A DNA stretch of 64,000 nt, taken from Limnohabitans sp. Jir72. GTDB taxonomy: Bacteria > Pseudomonadota > Gammaproteobacteria > Burkholderiales > Burkholderiaceae_C. Position 1 is the stretch's first letter, and every line of letters starts with the position of its first letter. The position numbers were made by a program, and so were the translations under genes. Location: positions 62,001 to 126,000 of the forward strand of contig NZ_NESC01000002.1 of the NCBI RefSeq assembly GCF_003063575.1. Direction: 5' to 3'. Of this stretch, positions 26,415 through 36,458 are shown piece by piece. The notes under the pieces are model-generated. The model was not told the DNA's origin, ran no database searches, and worked only from the letters and a program-made list of their open reading frames with translations.

Positions 26415-28851
26415 TATCGGCTCTCTGGTGGTCAAACTCGCTGCAGAGACGGCTGAATTCCGTGAAGATTTGGGTAAAAGCGCCCACCTTCTAGAAAAGC
26501 ATGCCGAATCCATGCGGGGTTCGCTTGAGAAAGTCGCCGAGGTCGCCAAGACCACCTTCGCGATCGCGATTGGAGTGGAGTCTGTGGGGGCACTCAAGGA
26601 GTTGGTGGCTCACACACTGGAAACGGTGGCCGCTCTGCAAGACCTGGCTGAGCAGACTGGGGCGAGCGCCACGGCCCTGTCCGGCTTTGCGCCCGTGGCC
26701 ACCATTTCAGGCGTGGCCATGGACCAAATTGGGGTGGGCCTAACCAAGCTCTCCAAGGGCCTAGCAGGAGTGGACGATGAAACCAAGGGCGCTGCACAGG
26801 CTCTGCAGTTTCTGGGGCTAAAGGCCAAGGACTCAGGCGGGAATTTGCGTGACCCAGCTGAGGTGATGAATGACATTGCCCTCAAGCTCTCCCAGTTTGA
26901 GGATGGCGCAGGCAAGACGGCCATTGCACTGGAGTTGTTTGGCAAGTCTGGGGCGAGTCTTCTTCCTTTCCTCAAGGATCTTGCAGCCAATCAAGACCTG
27001 AACATTCGACTCACCGACGCAGAGATCGAGTCTGCTGAGAAAGCCTCTAAGGCACTGGGTCGTATGCGGGCCGAACACAATTTCGTCGCTCAGACGATCG
27101 TGACGGCAGCCCTGCCCGCCCTTGAAGAGTTGGTTGGGGAACTGAAAGCCGTAGTGCTTGGCACGCACAACACTGCTGATGCCATGGTGAAGCTGCGTGA
27201 TGACGGCACGCTCAAGACCTGGGCTCAAGATGCGGCCTATGGCATGGCTGTCGTGATCGATGCGCTGCGTGCCGTGATTCAGATGACCAAAGCGGTCACT
27301 GGCAGTTTTGAGGCGGTGTGGGCCGACATCGAATTGCTCGGCACCTTTTTAGCCGGTGGCAAGGGCTTGAACCCGTTCTCCGAGGAGAACCAGGCCACCC
27401 TCAAGACCGCACTGGAAAAACGCAATGCGATCGTCGAGAAGGCCAACCAGACTTACGTTGACTTGTGGAAGATGCCCTTGCTCGCTGATGCGGTCAAGGA
27501 ACGTTTCGATGCGATCAACAAAGGTGAAGCAGAGGCTGCGTCTGAAGCCAAGAAACCAAAGCTCAATTACAACTCGGCCACTGGTGCGCTCACGGCTGCG
27601 GCAATGGCCAAGATCGAGAGCGACATCAAACAGCTACAGGGCTTGACCGATGTTGAAACGGGGATTCTCAAAGATCGTCAGAAGATCATCGATCTCTATG
27701 AGAGTCAAGGCTTCATTACCTACAGGGAAGCCAGCGAAGCACGCCTGAATGCTCAACAGGACTTCGCTGATCGCCTCGCTGAAATCTATGCACAGGAGGA
27801 GTCGATCCTGAAACGAGGCTTGGCCACTGTGGCCAAGACCACCCAGGACAAGCTCAAACTCCAGGACAAGCTCTCTGAGATCACCCTGCGCCGGGAAAGG
27901 CTCGAACGTGAGGCCCAGCAGTCCAACCTTGAGCGCGAGATCAAGCTGCCAGGCGAAACGCTCAAAGACTTGCAGGAGCAGGTGGCCAGGAGCCAGGGAC
28001 AACTGCGCTCGACCGAGGAGCAGATCAAGGTTTTGCGCGAGACAGGCTCGATCAGCGAGCTCGATGCATTGCGACGACTGTCGGCTGCGCGAAAGTCCAG
28101 TGCGGATGAGCTGGCCGACTTCGCGGCCAAGGCACGGGAACTGGTGGAAGCCACCCCGGGCAATGACAAGTTGGCTGAATCCTTCCGACGCATTGAAGAA
28201 GCCGCCCGGCAAGCTTCCGATGGAGCGAAGCTTCTGGGCCAACGAGCGCTGGAGTTGTCAGACCCAGGCGCTGGATTTGCCAAAGCACTCCGCACGCTCG
28301 GGGAGGAAACCGAGCAAGTGGGCAAGCAGATGGAAGCGGTGACCACCAAAGCCTTCAATGGCATGACCGATGCGCTCACCAATTTTGTGATGACGGGCAA
28401 GCTCGACTTCAAGTCGTTGGCTACATCCATCATTTCAGACTTGATTCGCATCCAGATTCAACGAGCAATCACTTTGCCGATGGCGAAAGCCTTAGGCAGC
28501 ATGTTCGGATTCGCGGATGGAGGCGTCATGACCTCGGCAGGTCCATTGCCTCTGCGTGCATATGCAAGCGGTGGGATCGCATCCACGCCTCAGCTTGCAG
28601 TTTTTGGTGAGGGCTCCAAGCCCGAGGCCTATGTGCCGCTGCCGGATGGACGCTCGATTCCCGTAACGATGAACCAATCCTCATCCGGGGGCGGGAGCGT
28701 TTTCAACATCTCAGTCAATGTGGCCGAGGGTGGAGTGACCAGCAGTGCTGGGCAGGGCAAGGACCTGGGACGGGCTATTTCCAGCGCGGTACGCCAGGAG
28801 TTGCTCAACCAGAAGCGGGCTGGTGGTCTGTTGGACCCGCGTCGGCAGTGA
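26407..28851 (+). CDS. Tail tape measure protein
   Basis: 814 residues. Long helical stretches with charged coiled-coil character (about 370-620) are flanked by hydrophobic segments. The C-terminal GLTD-like start MTDALTNFVMTG and LKFKSLATSI-like part fit the lambda gpH C-terminus. It sets tail length and is ejected with DNA. It overlaps the T stop by 8 bp, the usual arrangement. Confidence 0.92.
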   Translation: MADIGSLVVKLAAETAEFREDLGKSAHLLEKHAESMRGSLEKVAEVAKTTFAIAIGVESVGALKELVAHTLETVAALQDLAEQTGASATALSGFAPVATISGVAMDQIGVGLTKLSKGLAGVDDETKGAAQALQFLGLKAKDSGGNLRDPAEVMNDIALKLSQFEDGAGKTAIALELFGKSGASLLPFLKDLAANQDLNIRLTDAEIESAEKASKALGRMRAEHNFVAQTIVTAALPALEELVGELKAVVLGTHNTADAMVKLRDDGTLKTWAQDAAYGMAVVIDALRAVIQMTKAVTGSFEAVWADIELLGTFLAGGKGLNPFSEENQATLKTALEKRNAIVEKANQTYVDLWKMPLLADAVKERFDAINKGEAEAASEAKKPKLNYNSATGALTAAAMAKIESDIKQLQGLTDVETGILKDRQKIIDLYESQGFITYREASEARLNAQQDFADRLAEIYAQEESILKRGLATVAKTTQDKLKLQDKLSEITLRRERLEREAQQSNLEREIKLPGETLKDLQEQVARSQGQLRSTEEQIKVLRETGSISELDALRRLSAARKSSADELADFAAKARELVEATPGNDKLAESFRRIEEAARQASDGAKLLGQRALELSDPGAGFAKALRTLGEETEQVGKQMEAVTTKAFNGMTDALTNFVMTGKLDFKSLATSIISDLIRIQIQRAITLPMAKALGSMFGFADGGVMTSAGPLPLRAYASGGIASTPQLAVFGEGSKPEAYVPLPDGRSIPVTMNQSSSGGGSVFNISVNVAEGGVTSSAGQGKDLGRAISSAVRQELLNQKRAGGLLDPRRQ

Positions 28852-28868
28852 TGTATTGAAAGACTCTC

Positions 28869-29207
28869 ATGGCGACATTCACATGGATCGCCTCGATCGG
28901 GGCATCCCTCACCGTCAAACCCAATGTCCGCAAGGTCTCGTTTGGCGATGGTTACGAGCAGCGCCTGGCCTATGGCATCAACACCCAGCCCGAGGTCTGG
29001 TCGCTGGAGTTCCGGGGCAAGTCCACTCTAGAGGCTGCAGCGATCGACAACTTTCTCCGCTCCCGGGGCGCTGTGCAGTCCTTTGACTGGACCACCCCGA
29101 GCGGCATTGTGGGCAAGTTCCTCTGTGAGGAGTGGAGCCGCAGCATCGAAGAACCCAATCTGGAAAACATCCACGCCACCTTCCGGCAGGTGTTTGATCT
29201 GTCATGA
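28869..29207 (+). CDS. Minor tail protein M-like
   Basis: 112 residues. The conserved VRKVSFGDGYEQR segment identifies the phage minor tail protein family of lambda gpM. It works at the tail tip between tape measure and L. Its stop overlaps the L start. Confidence 0.9.
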   Translation: MATFTWIASIGASLTVKPNVRKVSFGDGYEQRLAYGINTQPEVWSLEFRGKSTLEAAAIDNFLRSRGAVQSFDWTTPSGIVGKFLCEEWSRSIEEPNLENIHATFRQVFDLS

Positions 29208-29908
29208 CCAGCCAAGCGATCACCTCAGAAATTCAGAAGCTGGCCCCGAGCGCGGTCATCGAGCTCTTTGTGCTGGACCTGTCTCTCTTCAACGAGGGGG
29301 TGGTTCGGTTTCACGCGGGTACCAATGAGCTGCGCCGTCAGGTGGTCTGGCAGGGCAACACCTACGAGCCGTTTCCCATTCAAGCCGAAGGCTTCGAGTT
29401 CAACGGCAACGGTCAGGTGCCGCGCCCCAAACTGAAGGTGGCCAACGTCACAGGAAGCATCACCGCGCTCATCCTGTCCTACCAGGACCTGGTGGGGGCC
29501 AAAGTCACCAGAAAGCGCACGCTCCTGAAGTATTTGGATGCTGTGAACTTTATCTCTGGGGCCAATCCGACAGCGGACGCCACTGCTGAATTCGCCGACG
29601 ATGTGTATTTCATTGACCGCAAGTCGCGTGAAACCCGCGATGTGGTCGAGTTCGAGCTGGCCGCAGCGTTTGATCTGGAAGGGGTGTCATTGCCCCGGCG
29701 GCAGATCGTGCAAAACGTCTGCCCCTGGCAGTACCGGGGTGCCGAGTGCGGTTACACCGGCACCGCGTACTTCAACGCCAATGATGAAACCGTGAGCTCA
29801 CGAGCGCAGGATGCTTGTGGCAAACGTCTGGTGTCCTGTCAGAAGCGCTTCGGGGCGAACGCCGAGTTGCCCTTTGGCGGGTTTCCTGCAGCGGGGTTGA
29901 TCCGGTGA
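29204..29908 (+). CDS. Minor tail protein L-like, with probable Fe-S cluster
   Basis: 234 residues. Four C-terminal Cys at 173, 182, 205 and 212 keep the spacing that I recall for lambda gpL, whose C-terminal domain binds a [4Fe-4S] cluster. The N-terminal domain resembles tail-tip hub proteins. The stop overlaps the K start. Confidence 0.9.
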   Translation: MTSQAITSEIQKLAPSAVIELFVLDLSLFNEGVVRFHAGTNELRRQVVWQGNTYEPFPIQAEGFEFNGNGQVPRPKLKVANVTGSITALILSYQDLVGAKVTRKRTLLKYLDAVNFISGANPTADATAEFADDVYFIDRKSRETRDVVEFELAAAFDLEGVSLPRRQIVQNVCPWQYRGAECGYTGTAYFNANDETVSSRAQDACGKRLVSCQKRFGANAELPFGGFPAAGLIR

Positions 29909-30636
29909 TGCTTGAGACCAACCAGTTGCTGGCGCTGGCGCATGCTGCTCGGGAGTTTCCCCGCGAAGCCTGTGGCCTGCTCGTCATTCACAAGGGCCGG
30001 GAGACCTATGTCCCTTGCCGCAACATTGGCGTGGGTACCGACCAGTTCGTGATCCACCCCGAAGACTATGTGCGCGCCGACCAACTTGGAGAGATCGTGG
30101 GGGTGTTTCATTCCCACCCCAACTTGAGCCCCGAGCCCAGCCAGGCCGACCGGGTGGCCTGCGAAGCCACGGCGCTGCCCTGGTTCATCGTGAGTTTCCC
30201 CTCCGGGCAATGGACCGAACTGCAGCCGCAAGGCTATGCCGCACCGCTGGTGGGGCGCGAATGGGCGCATGGCGTGCTCGACTGCTACTCGCTGATCCGG
30301 GACTGGTACGCCCAGGAGCGCGGCATTGACCTGCCAGATTTCGCACGCTTTGACGAGTGGTGGAAGCGCGGCGGGAACCTGTACCTAGACAACTTCGCTG
30401 GCGCAGGCTTCCATGTGGTGGAGGCCTACGACATGAATCCGGGAGACGTCCTGCTGATGCAGGTCGCATCGCCAGTACCGAATCACGCCGCTATTTACCT
30501 GGGCGACGGACTCATCTTGCACCACCTGCAGGGCAGGCTTTCCAGTCGCGATGTCTATGGCGGCTACTGGCAAAAGATCACCACCCACACCCTAAGACAT
30601 CAACTTCTGAATGGTCACGATCCTTCTTCTCGGTGA
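29908..30636 (+). CDS. Tail tip protein K-like: JAB metallopeptidase + NlpC/P60
   Basis: 242 residues. N-terminal JAMM domain: Glu20, H68-S-H70, then S78 and D81 in the H-x-H-x7-S-x2-D pattern. C-terminal NlpC/P60 domain: C126 and H193. The dual peptidase acts on tail maturation or on peptidoglycan during entry. The end overlaps the I gene by 26 bp. Confidence 0.92.
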   Translation: MLETNQLLALAHAAREFPREACGLLVIHKGRETYVPCRNIGVGTDQFVIHPEDYVRADQLGEIVGVFHSHPNLSPEPSQADRVACEATALPWFIVSFPSGQWTELQPQGYAAPLVGREWAHGVLDCYSLIRDWYAQERGIDLPDFARFDEWWKRGGNLYLDNFAGAGFHVVEAYDMNPGDVLLMQVASPVPNHAAIYLGDGLILHHLQGRLSSRDVYGGYWQKITTHTLRHQLLNGHDPSSR

Positions 30637-31204
30637 ACTGGGCAAGCGCTTCGGGCGACGCCACAGGATGGCGGTGGCCTCAGCGGCTGAGGCTGTGCGA
30701 GCCTTGTGCGCCAACTTCTTCAGTTTCGAGCGTGAGCTGGTGGCCTCGGGTGAGCGCGGGGTGGGCTACCGGGTACTGGCCGGGCGTGATGCTTTGAGCC
30801 TGGACCGGTTGCACGAGCCCAGTGGCCAGCAGCGCATCACCATCGCGCCGGTCGTCTCGGGCGCCGGTGGTAATGGCCTGGGTCAGATCCTCTTGGGCGC
30901 TGCCTTGATCGCGGTGTCCTGGTGGAACCCGATGGGCTGGGCCGCAGCAGGCTCGTTCCTGTCTCAGGCCACGCTGTATTCGGTGGGCACATCCATGATT
31001 TTGGGAGGTGTGGCCCAGATGATTGCTCCAACGGCCAAGGCACAGGATCCATCTGAGCGACCTGAGAACCAGCCTAGTTATGTTTTCAACGGGGCGGTCA
31101 ACACCACGGCGCAGGGCCATCCCGTACCCGTGGGTTACGGCCGCCTCATCGTCGGATCGGCCGTAATCAGCGCGGGCATTGATGTGGATGATATTGCGGT
31201 ATGA
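30611..31204 (+). CDS. Tail assembly protein I-like
   Basis: 197 residues. The N-terminal half is a ubiquitin-like beta-grasp of lambda gpI type; residues 100-140 are hydrophobic (WWNPMGWAAAGSF and neighbours), as in gpI. It assists J assembly. Stop overlaps J start by 4 bp. Confidence 0.85.
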   Translation: MVTILLLGELGKRFGRRHRMAVASAAEAVRALCANFFSFERELVASGERGVGYRVLAGRDALSLDRLHEPSGQQRITIAPVVSGAGGNGLGQILLGAALIAVSWWNPMGWAAAGSFLSQATLYSVGTSMILGGVAQMIAPTAKAQDPSERPENQPSYVFNGAVNTTAQGHPVPVGYGRLIVGSAVISAGIDVDDIAV

Positions 31205-34200
31205 GCACCCCTGAGTCTGGATTGATCATTGGCGCAGGCGGTGGCGGCAAGGGGGGAGGTGGCAGCGCCCGTGTGGCACAGGAAGCGCCGGACAGCCTGC
31301 GCTCCAAGGCCTATGCCCGGGTGGTGGACCTGGTCTGCGAGGGTGAGATCGAAGGGTTGGCTGCTGGCCTGCACTCGGTGTACCTCGACGACACCCCGAT
31401 CCAGAACCCGGACGGCAGCTACAACTTCACGGGGGTCACGCTCGAAACCCGTCCCGGTACCCAGCAACAAAGCTACGTCCCAGGCTTCTCTTCGGTAGAA
31501 AACGAGGTGGCCGTCGGTGTGGAGTGCAAGGCCAACCAGCCGGTGGTGCGATCCATCAACGACCCTGATGTAGATGCCGTGCGCATCAAGGTCAGCATCC
31601 CAACCCTGACGCTGCAAGACACCACCAACGGAGACCTCAACGGCACCTCGGTCAGCTACGCGATCGACGTGCAGGCGCGCGGAGCGGGGTATGTCCAGGT
31701 TCTGGCTGACAAGGTGTCCGGCAAGACCACCTCACGCTACCAGCGCAGTTACTACATCCCTTTGACTGGCACCGGTCCCTGGGACGTGCGCCTGCGTCGC
31801 ATCACTGCCGATTCGACTCAGACCAGCCTGCAGAACAAGACGTTTCTGGAGTCCTACACCGAGGTCATCGAGAGCAAGCTGCGCTACCCCAACAGCGCCC
31901 TGATGGCACTGCGGGTGGATGCCTCTCAGTTCACCTCAATTCCTCGGCGTAGCTATGACCTCAAACTCCTGCGTGTTCGGATCCCCTCGAACTACTTTCC
32001 CGAGACTCGCACGTATACCGGGGTTTGGGACGGGACCTTCAAGGTGGCTTGGACGGACAACCCCGCCTGGTGTTTCTACGACCTGGTGACAAATACTCGC
32101 TACGGGCTGGGCAGTTTCATTCCCGAGTCGCAAGTGGACAAGTGGGCGCTGTACCGGGTGGCCCGCTACTGTGACGAGCTGGTTCCCAATGGGCTGGGCG
32201 GCTATGAGCCGCGCTTCACCTGTAACCTGTACCTGCAAAGCCGCGAGCAGGCCTACAAGGTGGTGCAGGACATGGCCTCGATCTTTCGGGGCATGGCTTA
32301 TTGGTCTGGCGGAGCAATCACTGTCACGCAGGATGCGCCCCAGGATCCTGTCTACCAATTCACGGCTGCAAATGTCCTGGGTGGCGAGTTCGCCTCCCAA
32401 GGATCGTCCGCCAAGGCTAGGCACACCGTGGCTCTGGTCAGCTGGGTGGACCCTGATGATTTCTACCGCCAGAAGGTGGAATACGTCGAAGACATGGCAG
32501 GCATTGCACGTTATGGCGTGGTGCAGGCCGATGTGGTGGCCATGGGCTGCACGTCACGGGGCCAGGCCAACCGGGTCGGCAAGTGGCTGCTGTATTCGGA
32601 GCAGTCCGAATCGGAAATCATCACTTTCCGCACGGGGCTGGAAGGCGCTGTTGTTCGTCCCGGCGATGTCATCAAGGTGGCCGACAGCAGCCGGGGTGGC
32701 CTACGCTTGGGTGGGCGCATCGCTGCGGCAACCACGGTAAGCGTCACGCTGGACCAGGACCTTCCCGCCGGTTCGTGGCGCATCTCAGTGCTGCTGTCCA
32801 CGGGCGCGGTGGAGGAACGCCAAGTCGGATCCCTGTCTGGCCGAACGGTTGGTGTGACCAGCGCATTCTCTTTGGAACCTCAGGTGGGTGCCATCTGGGT
32901 GCTGGCCTCCACCCAAGTGGAGACGCAACTGTTCAGGGTGGTGCAGGTCGCGGAGAGCGAGCCAGGCATCCATGAGGTCACGGCACTGGCCCATAACCCG
33001 AGCAAGTACGACGCCATCGAGCGTGGGCTGGCACTGCAGCCGCGCGACATCACGGTGCTTTCAACTACGCCGGTGGCCCCTACGGGTCTCACGGTCACTG
33101 AGAGTCTTTACCGGGTTAAGAATCAGGCGATGGTGCTCATTCAGGTGGGCTGGGAGCAAGTCTTCGGGGCCCTGGAGTACCAGGTGAGCTACCGGGTCAA
33201 TGGTGGCAACACCATAACCTTGCCCCGCGTCTCCAGCACCTATCTGGAGATTCGTAACGCAGAGGCCGGGGACTATGTGTTCACCGTGCGGGCCGTAGGG
33301 GTGTCCGGCAAGCTTGGGGCATCGGCCACGCTGAGTCAAACCATCTTGGGCAAGTTGCAGCCGCCCGACGATGTGCAGGACTTTGTGGTGCTGCGTCGCA
33401 CGACCGATCTGCTACTTCGTTGGAGCGCCAATACCGATGCCGATCTGGCAGGGTACGAGGTTCGCGTGGGCACGGGCTGGGATGCTGGCGCCTTGGTTGG
33501 GCAAACCGCTGGCACCCAGCTCGTGCATGACCAGAGTGAATCTGGTCAGTACAACTACTTCATCCGGGCGTTCGACACCTCGGGCAAGTACAGCCAGCAC
33601 GTCACCACCTTTCGTCTGACCCTACTGGCACCTGCTGCGGTACGTCAGTTCGATGTGGTGCAGTCGGCCAACCGGCTGGAGTTTCGCTGGCTTCCCAATG
33701 CGGAGCCGGAGGTGGTGGCTTATGAGCTGCGCGAAGGCACGGCTTGGGACACTTCGATCTTCATTGCCGAGGTCAAGTCCAGCAGCTTCACGCTGCCCTC
33801 GGGCTTTGACGGTGAGCGCAGTTTCTGGATCAAGGCAATCGCATCGCCCGGCATCTACTCTAACGATGCCACCTTCGTCTCAACTGTTGTAGCTCAGCCT
33901 CAGAATGCCAACCTACTGGTCACCATCGATGCGCAGGCCACCCGGTTTCCCGGGGTGAAACACTTCGCATCGGTGGAATCGGTCAACAGCTTGGACGTGC
34001 TGCGCATGGACAGTGGCGTGGCGCAGTCTGAGTATCTGTTCGAGGTGAATCTGCCCACCAGCTACCGGGCGCAGAACACGCTGCTGGCCAGCATCGGGGC
34101 CACTTTGGACGACCGGGAAACCTGGTCTACGGCGAACTATGTCTGGAGCAGCAATGCGGGCAAACGGCAGTGGACTTATGACGGTGCACTCAAAAGCATC

Positions 34201-34710
34201 GAGGCCCGCTTTCAGATGGCCCGCGAAGACACGTTGCAGGCGGGTGAGCTATACGGCTGGCGTCTCAATGGGGTGCTGGCAGGCTACGGGAGTCCCGCCA
34301 GTGGTGAGGCCATCGGTGTGAGCTATGGCGACGGTCGCTACGGCAGTGGGGTACTCATCAAGGACACAACCCGGATCTCCTGGGGTGTGAGCATTCCGGG
34401 GGTGTTCCATGTGAGCTTCTGGTTCATCCCGAACCAGATCACCACTTCGGTGATCTGGACAGCTACTGGTGCCGCAGTGAGCTTGCTTGTCGGGTTCGAT
34501 GCGGCGACTGGCAGCTTCTTTTTGGAAGACCACCTGTTCAACCGGATCGTGGTGCCATACCCCGTGAATGTGAGCGATCGAGTCTGTATTGGCGTGTGCC
34601 AGACCGCTGCCGAGCGCAGGCTGTTTGTCGGAAAGATGGGCGCAGAAGTTCAAAGCGCAAGCAGTCCTTTGCTCCCCACAGCCGGTTACACGGCGCTCAA
34701 GCTGTACTGA
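31201..34710 (+). CDS. Tail tip attachment / host specificity protein J
   Basis: 1169 residues, a usual length for J. The N-terminal Gly-rich start and RSKAYARVVDLVCEGEIEG are diagnostic of J. The central hub (to about 600) is followed by three fibronectin III-like repeats (about 620-900), then a C-terminal domain that probably faces the receptor. Conserved overlaps with I support a single operon. Confidence 0.95.
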   Translation: MSTPESGLIIGAGGGGKGGGGSARVAQEAPDSLRSKAYARVVDLVCEGEIEGLAAGLHSVYLDDTPIQNPDGSYNFTGVTLETRPGTQQQSYVPGFSSVENEVAVGVECKANQPVVRSINDPDVDAVRIKVSIPTLTLQDTTNGDLNGTSVSYAIDVQARGAGYVQVLADKVSGKTTSRYQRSYYIPLTGTGPWDVRLRRITADSTQTSLQNKTFLESYTEVIESKLRYPNSALMALRVDASQFTSIPRRSYDLKLLRVRIPSNYFPETRTYTGVWDGTFKVAWTDNPAWCFYDLVTNTRYGLGSFIPESQVDKWALYRVARYCDELVPNGLGGYEPRFTCNLYLQSREQAYKVVQDMASIFRGMAYWSGGAITVTQDAPQDPVYQFTAANVLGGEFASQGSSAKARHTVALVSWVDPDDFYRQKVEYVEDMAGIARYGVVQADVVAMGCTSRGQANRVGKWLLYSEQSESEIITFRTGLEGAVVRPGDVIKVADSSRGGLRLGGRIAAATTVSVTLDQDLPAGSWRISVLLSTGAVEERQVGSLSGRTVGVTSAFSLEPQVGAIWVLASTQVETQLFRVVQVAESEPGIHEVTALAHNPSKYDAIERGLALQPRDITVLSTTPVAPTGLTVTESLYRVKNQAMVLIQVGWEQVFGALEYQVSYRVNGGNTITLPRVSSTYLEIRNAEAGDYVFTVRAVGVSGKLGASATLSQTILGKLQPPDDVQDFVVLRRTTDLLLRWSANTDADLAGYEVRVGTGWDAGALVGQTAGTQLVHDQSESGQYNYFIRAFDTSGKYSQHVTTFRLTLLAPAAVRQFDVVQSANRLEFRWLPNAEPEVVAYELREGTAWDTSIFIAEVKSSSFTLPSGFDGERSFWIKAIASPGIYSNDATFVSTVVAQPQNANLLVTIDAQATRFPGVKHFASVESVNSLDVLRMDSGVAQSEYLFEVNLPTSYRAQNTLLASIGATLDDRETWSTANYVWSSNAGKRQWTYDGALKSIEARFQMAREDTLQAGELYGWRLNGVLAGYGSPASGEAIGVSYGDGRYGSGVLIKDTTRISWGVSIPGVFHVSFWFIPNQITTSVIWTATGAAVSLLVGFDAATGSFFLEDHLFNRIVVPYPVNVSDRVCIGVCQTAAERRLFVGKMGAEVQSASSPLLPTAGYTALKLY

Positions 34711-34740
34711 ACCAAAACTTAGTTCTCATTCCCACTATTC

Positions 34741-34778
34741 CGGGCGTTGTATCGAAAGGTGCAGCGCCCGTTTTGTTT
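34741..34778 (+). terminator. Probable terminator after J
   Basis: CGGGCG (34741-34746) pairs with CGCCCG (34765-34770) over an 18-base loop, followed by TTTTGTTT. Strength is moderate; it may separate the core tail operon from the fibre and modification genes. Confidence 0.55.
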
Positions 34779-34796
34779 AAAGAAACGGAAAACTCC

Positions 34797-35243
34797 ATGA
34801 TTGAAGAAGGCATGAGCATCAAGGGCTCAATCACGTTGCTGCTGGCCAAGCCCACGGGCGAGGTCGAGGTGGTGCACAAGGACAACATCATCGTCAACGG
34901 CGGCTTTGACTTCGTCGCAGATGCCATTGGCAACTCGGCCAGTCGTCCTGGGGTGATGGGCTGGATCGCAATGGGTACCGGCACCACTGCTGCCGCTGCC
35001 ACGCAGACTGCGCTGGTCACCGAGATCAAGCGCAATGCGGCCTCCTATGCCCACACGGCGGGCACCAAGGTGTTCACCTTCACCGCCAGCTACCCGGCCG
35101 GTGACGCTACTGGGGCGCTCACGGAAGCAGGTGTCTTCAATGCCGCTTCGGCGGGCATCATGTTCGACCGAGTGGTCTTCCCTGTGGTGAACAAGGGTGT
35201 GGACGACAGCCTCACGGCCGTCTTCACCTTCACCATGAGCTGA
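34797..35243 (+). CDS. Hypothetical structural protein after J
   Basis: 148 residues from the ATG at 34797 (another ATG is 15 bp later). Ala/Thr/Gly-rich beta protein with IIVNGGFDFVADAIG and LTEAGVFNAASAG segments, found in several phages next to tail fibres. It is probably a fibre-tip or baseplate accessory; no experimental role is known to me. Confidence 0.65.
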   Translation: MIEEGMSIKGSITLLLAKPTGEVEVVHKDNIIVNGGFDFVADAIGNSASRPGVMGWIAMGTGTTAAAATQTALVTEIKRNAASYAHTAGTKVFTFTASYPAGDATGALTEAGVFNAASAGIMFDRVVFPVVNKGVDDSLTAVFTFTMS

Positions 35244-35256
35244 TCGGGCACTTGAG

Positions 35257-36447
35257 ATGGCCGAGACCGTCAACGTCTCCAGCTCCCCAGGGGCCAACTA
35301 CAGCTGGACCTCTGGTACGTTCACCTGGGGCAGCGCAACGGCAGGCAAGAACTGGTCAACGGCTTACCCGGCCGTCTACGTGCTGAGCGTGGCTACGGAC
35401 CTGAGCTTTGCAGAGCTCGCCAAGAAGCTGGGTATCAAGCGAAGTTCCGAGACCCTGGCCTTGGCAGAAAAGCCCAGCCGGGCGCTCACTCTCAGCAAGT
35501 TCGAGACCCTGAGCTTCGTGGAGACCTACACCGACCTGATCGCCTTTGTGCTGCGCTTCGTGGAGTCGCTGACCTTCTCGGAGAAATACGCACGCACAGG
35601 CACCAAGGCCGTGTTCGAGGTGTTTCAAGTGGCCGAAGGTCTGGCCAGGCAACTGGCCTTGCGCAAGTACGAAACGCTGGCGCTGGCTGAGACATACACG
35701 GACCTGATTGCCTACATCCTGCGGGTATCGGAGAGCCTGAGCTTTGTAGAAAAGCCTTCCAAGGCCGTGACCAAGCCTCAAAGGGAGAGCTTTGGGATGA
35801 GTGATGCGCTGGCCCGCTCACATGTCAAGCGAGTAGCGGAAGCCTTCTTGTTTGCCGAGGGCTTGGGCAGAACAGTTGCATACCGACTGTCCATCAGTGA
35901 GGGCTTTGCGATTGCAGAGGCACTGCGCCGGGCCCAGACCTTGAAGCTCAGTGAAGCCCTGAACCTTGCCGAACAGTATCGTCGCCGGGCCAATGGAGTG
36001 ATCAGCGACATGATCGTTGCCAGCACCGAAATCACCGATCAGGACTTCATGGACATCCTGGAGTCCGGACATCCCCCGGGGTACACCAACTTTAGGGATT
36101 TCATTCAGGGCGACTACACCTACCAGCGGGCGCTTTTCAGGGCGATTCTGACTTCCAGCAATGCCGACCGTGGCTACATCGATGGCCTGAGGGTGACGGT
36201 GGACGTTCCCGATGTCTTTGACCGGGGCACGGCGCAGGTTGTCACAGCCGCCAATGGCGTGACCGTGGTCTTCACCAGGCAGTTTCGTGTGGCACCGGAA
36301 GTCACGTTGACCTTCAAAGGCGGCACCACCATCGCCATTCCCCGAATCCTCGGTTCAGTCTCTACCACTGGCTTCACCGCCATTCTTGAAAACACCTCTG
36401 GAACCCGCGTAACGGGAGCCATTTCTTGGGTTGCCCAAGGGTATTGA
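35257..36447 (+). CDS. Tail fibre-like protein with ~18-residue repeats
   Basis: 396 residues. Residues 64-240 contain about ten copies of an ~18-residue unit with the core E-(T/S)-L-x-(L/F)-x-E; one long pair (82-118 and 138-174) is nearly duplicated. The last 130 residues form a separate domain with FTRQFRVAPEVTLTFKGG, similar to H-type lectin-like ends of tail proteins. It is probably an elongated fibre arm with a carbohydrate-binding-like tip. Confidence 0.7.
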   Translation: MAETVNVSSSPGANYSWTSGTFTWGSATAGKNWSTAYPAVYVLSVATDLSFAELAKKLGIKRSSETLALAEKPSRALTLSKFETLSFVETYTDLIAFVLRFVESLTFSEKYARTGTKAVFEVFQVAEGLARQLALRKYETLALAETYTDLIAYILRVSESLSFVEKPSKAVTKPQRESFGMSDALARSHVKRVAEAFLFAEGLGRTVAYRLSISEGFAIAEALRRAQTLKLSEALNLAEQYRRRANGVISDMIVASTEITDQDFMDILESGHPPGYTNFRDFIQGDYTYQRALFRAILTSSNADRGYIDGLRVTVDVPDVFDRGTAQVVTAANGVTVVFTRQFRVAPEVTLTFKGGTTIAIPRILGSVSTTGFTAILENTSGTRVTGAISWVAQGY

Positions 36448-36458
36448 TAGGGTACTAA

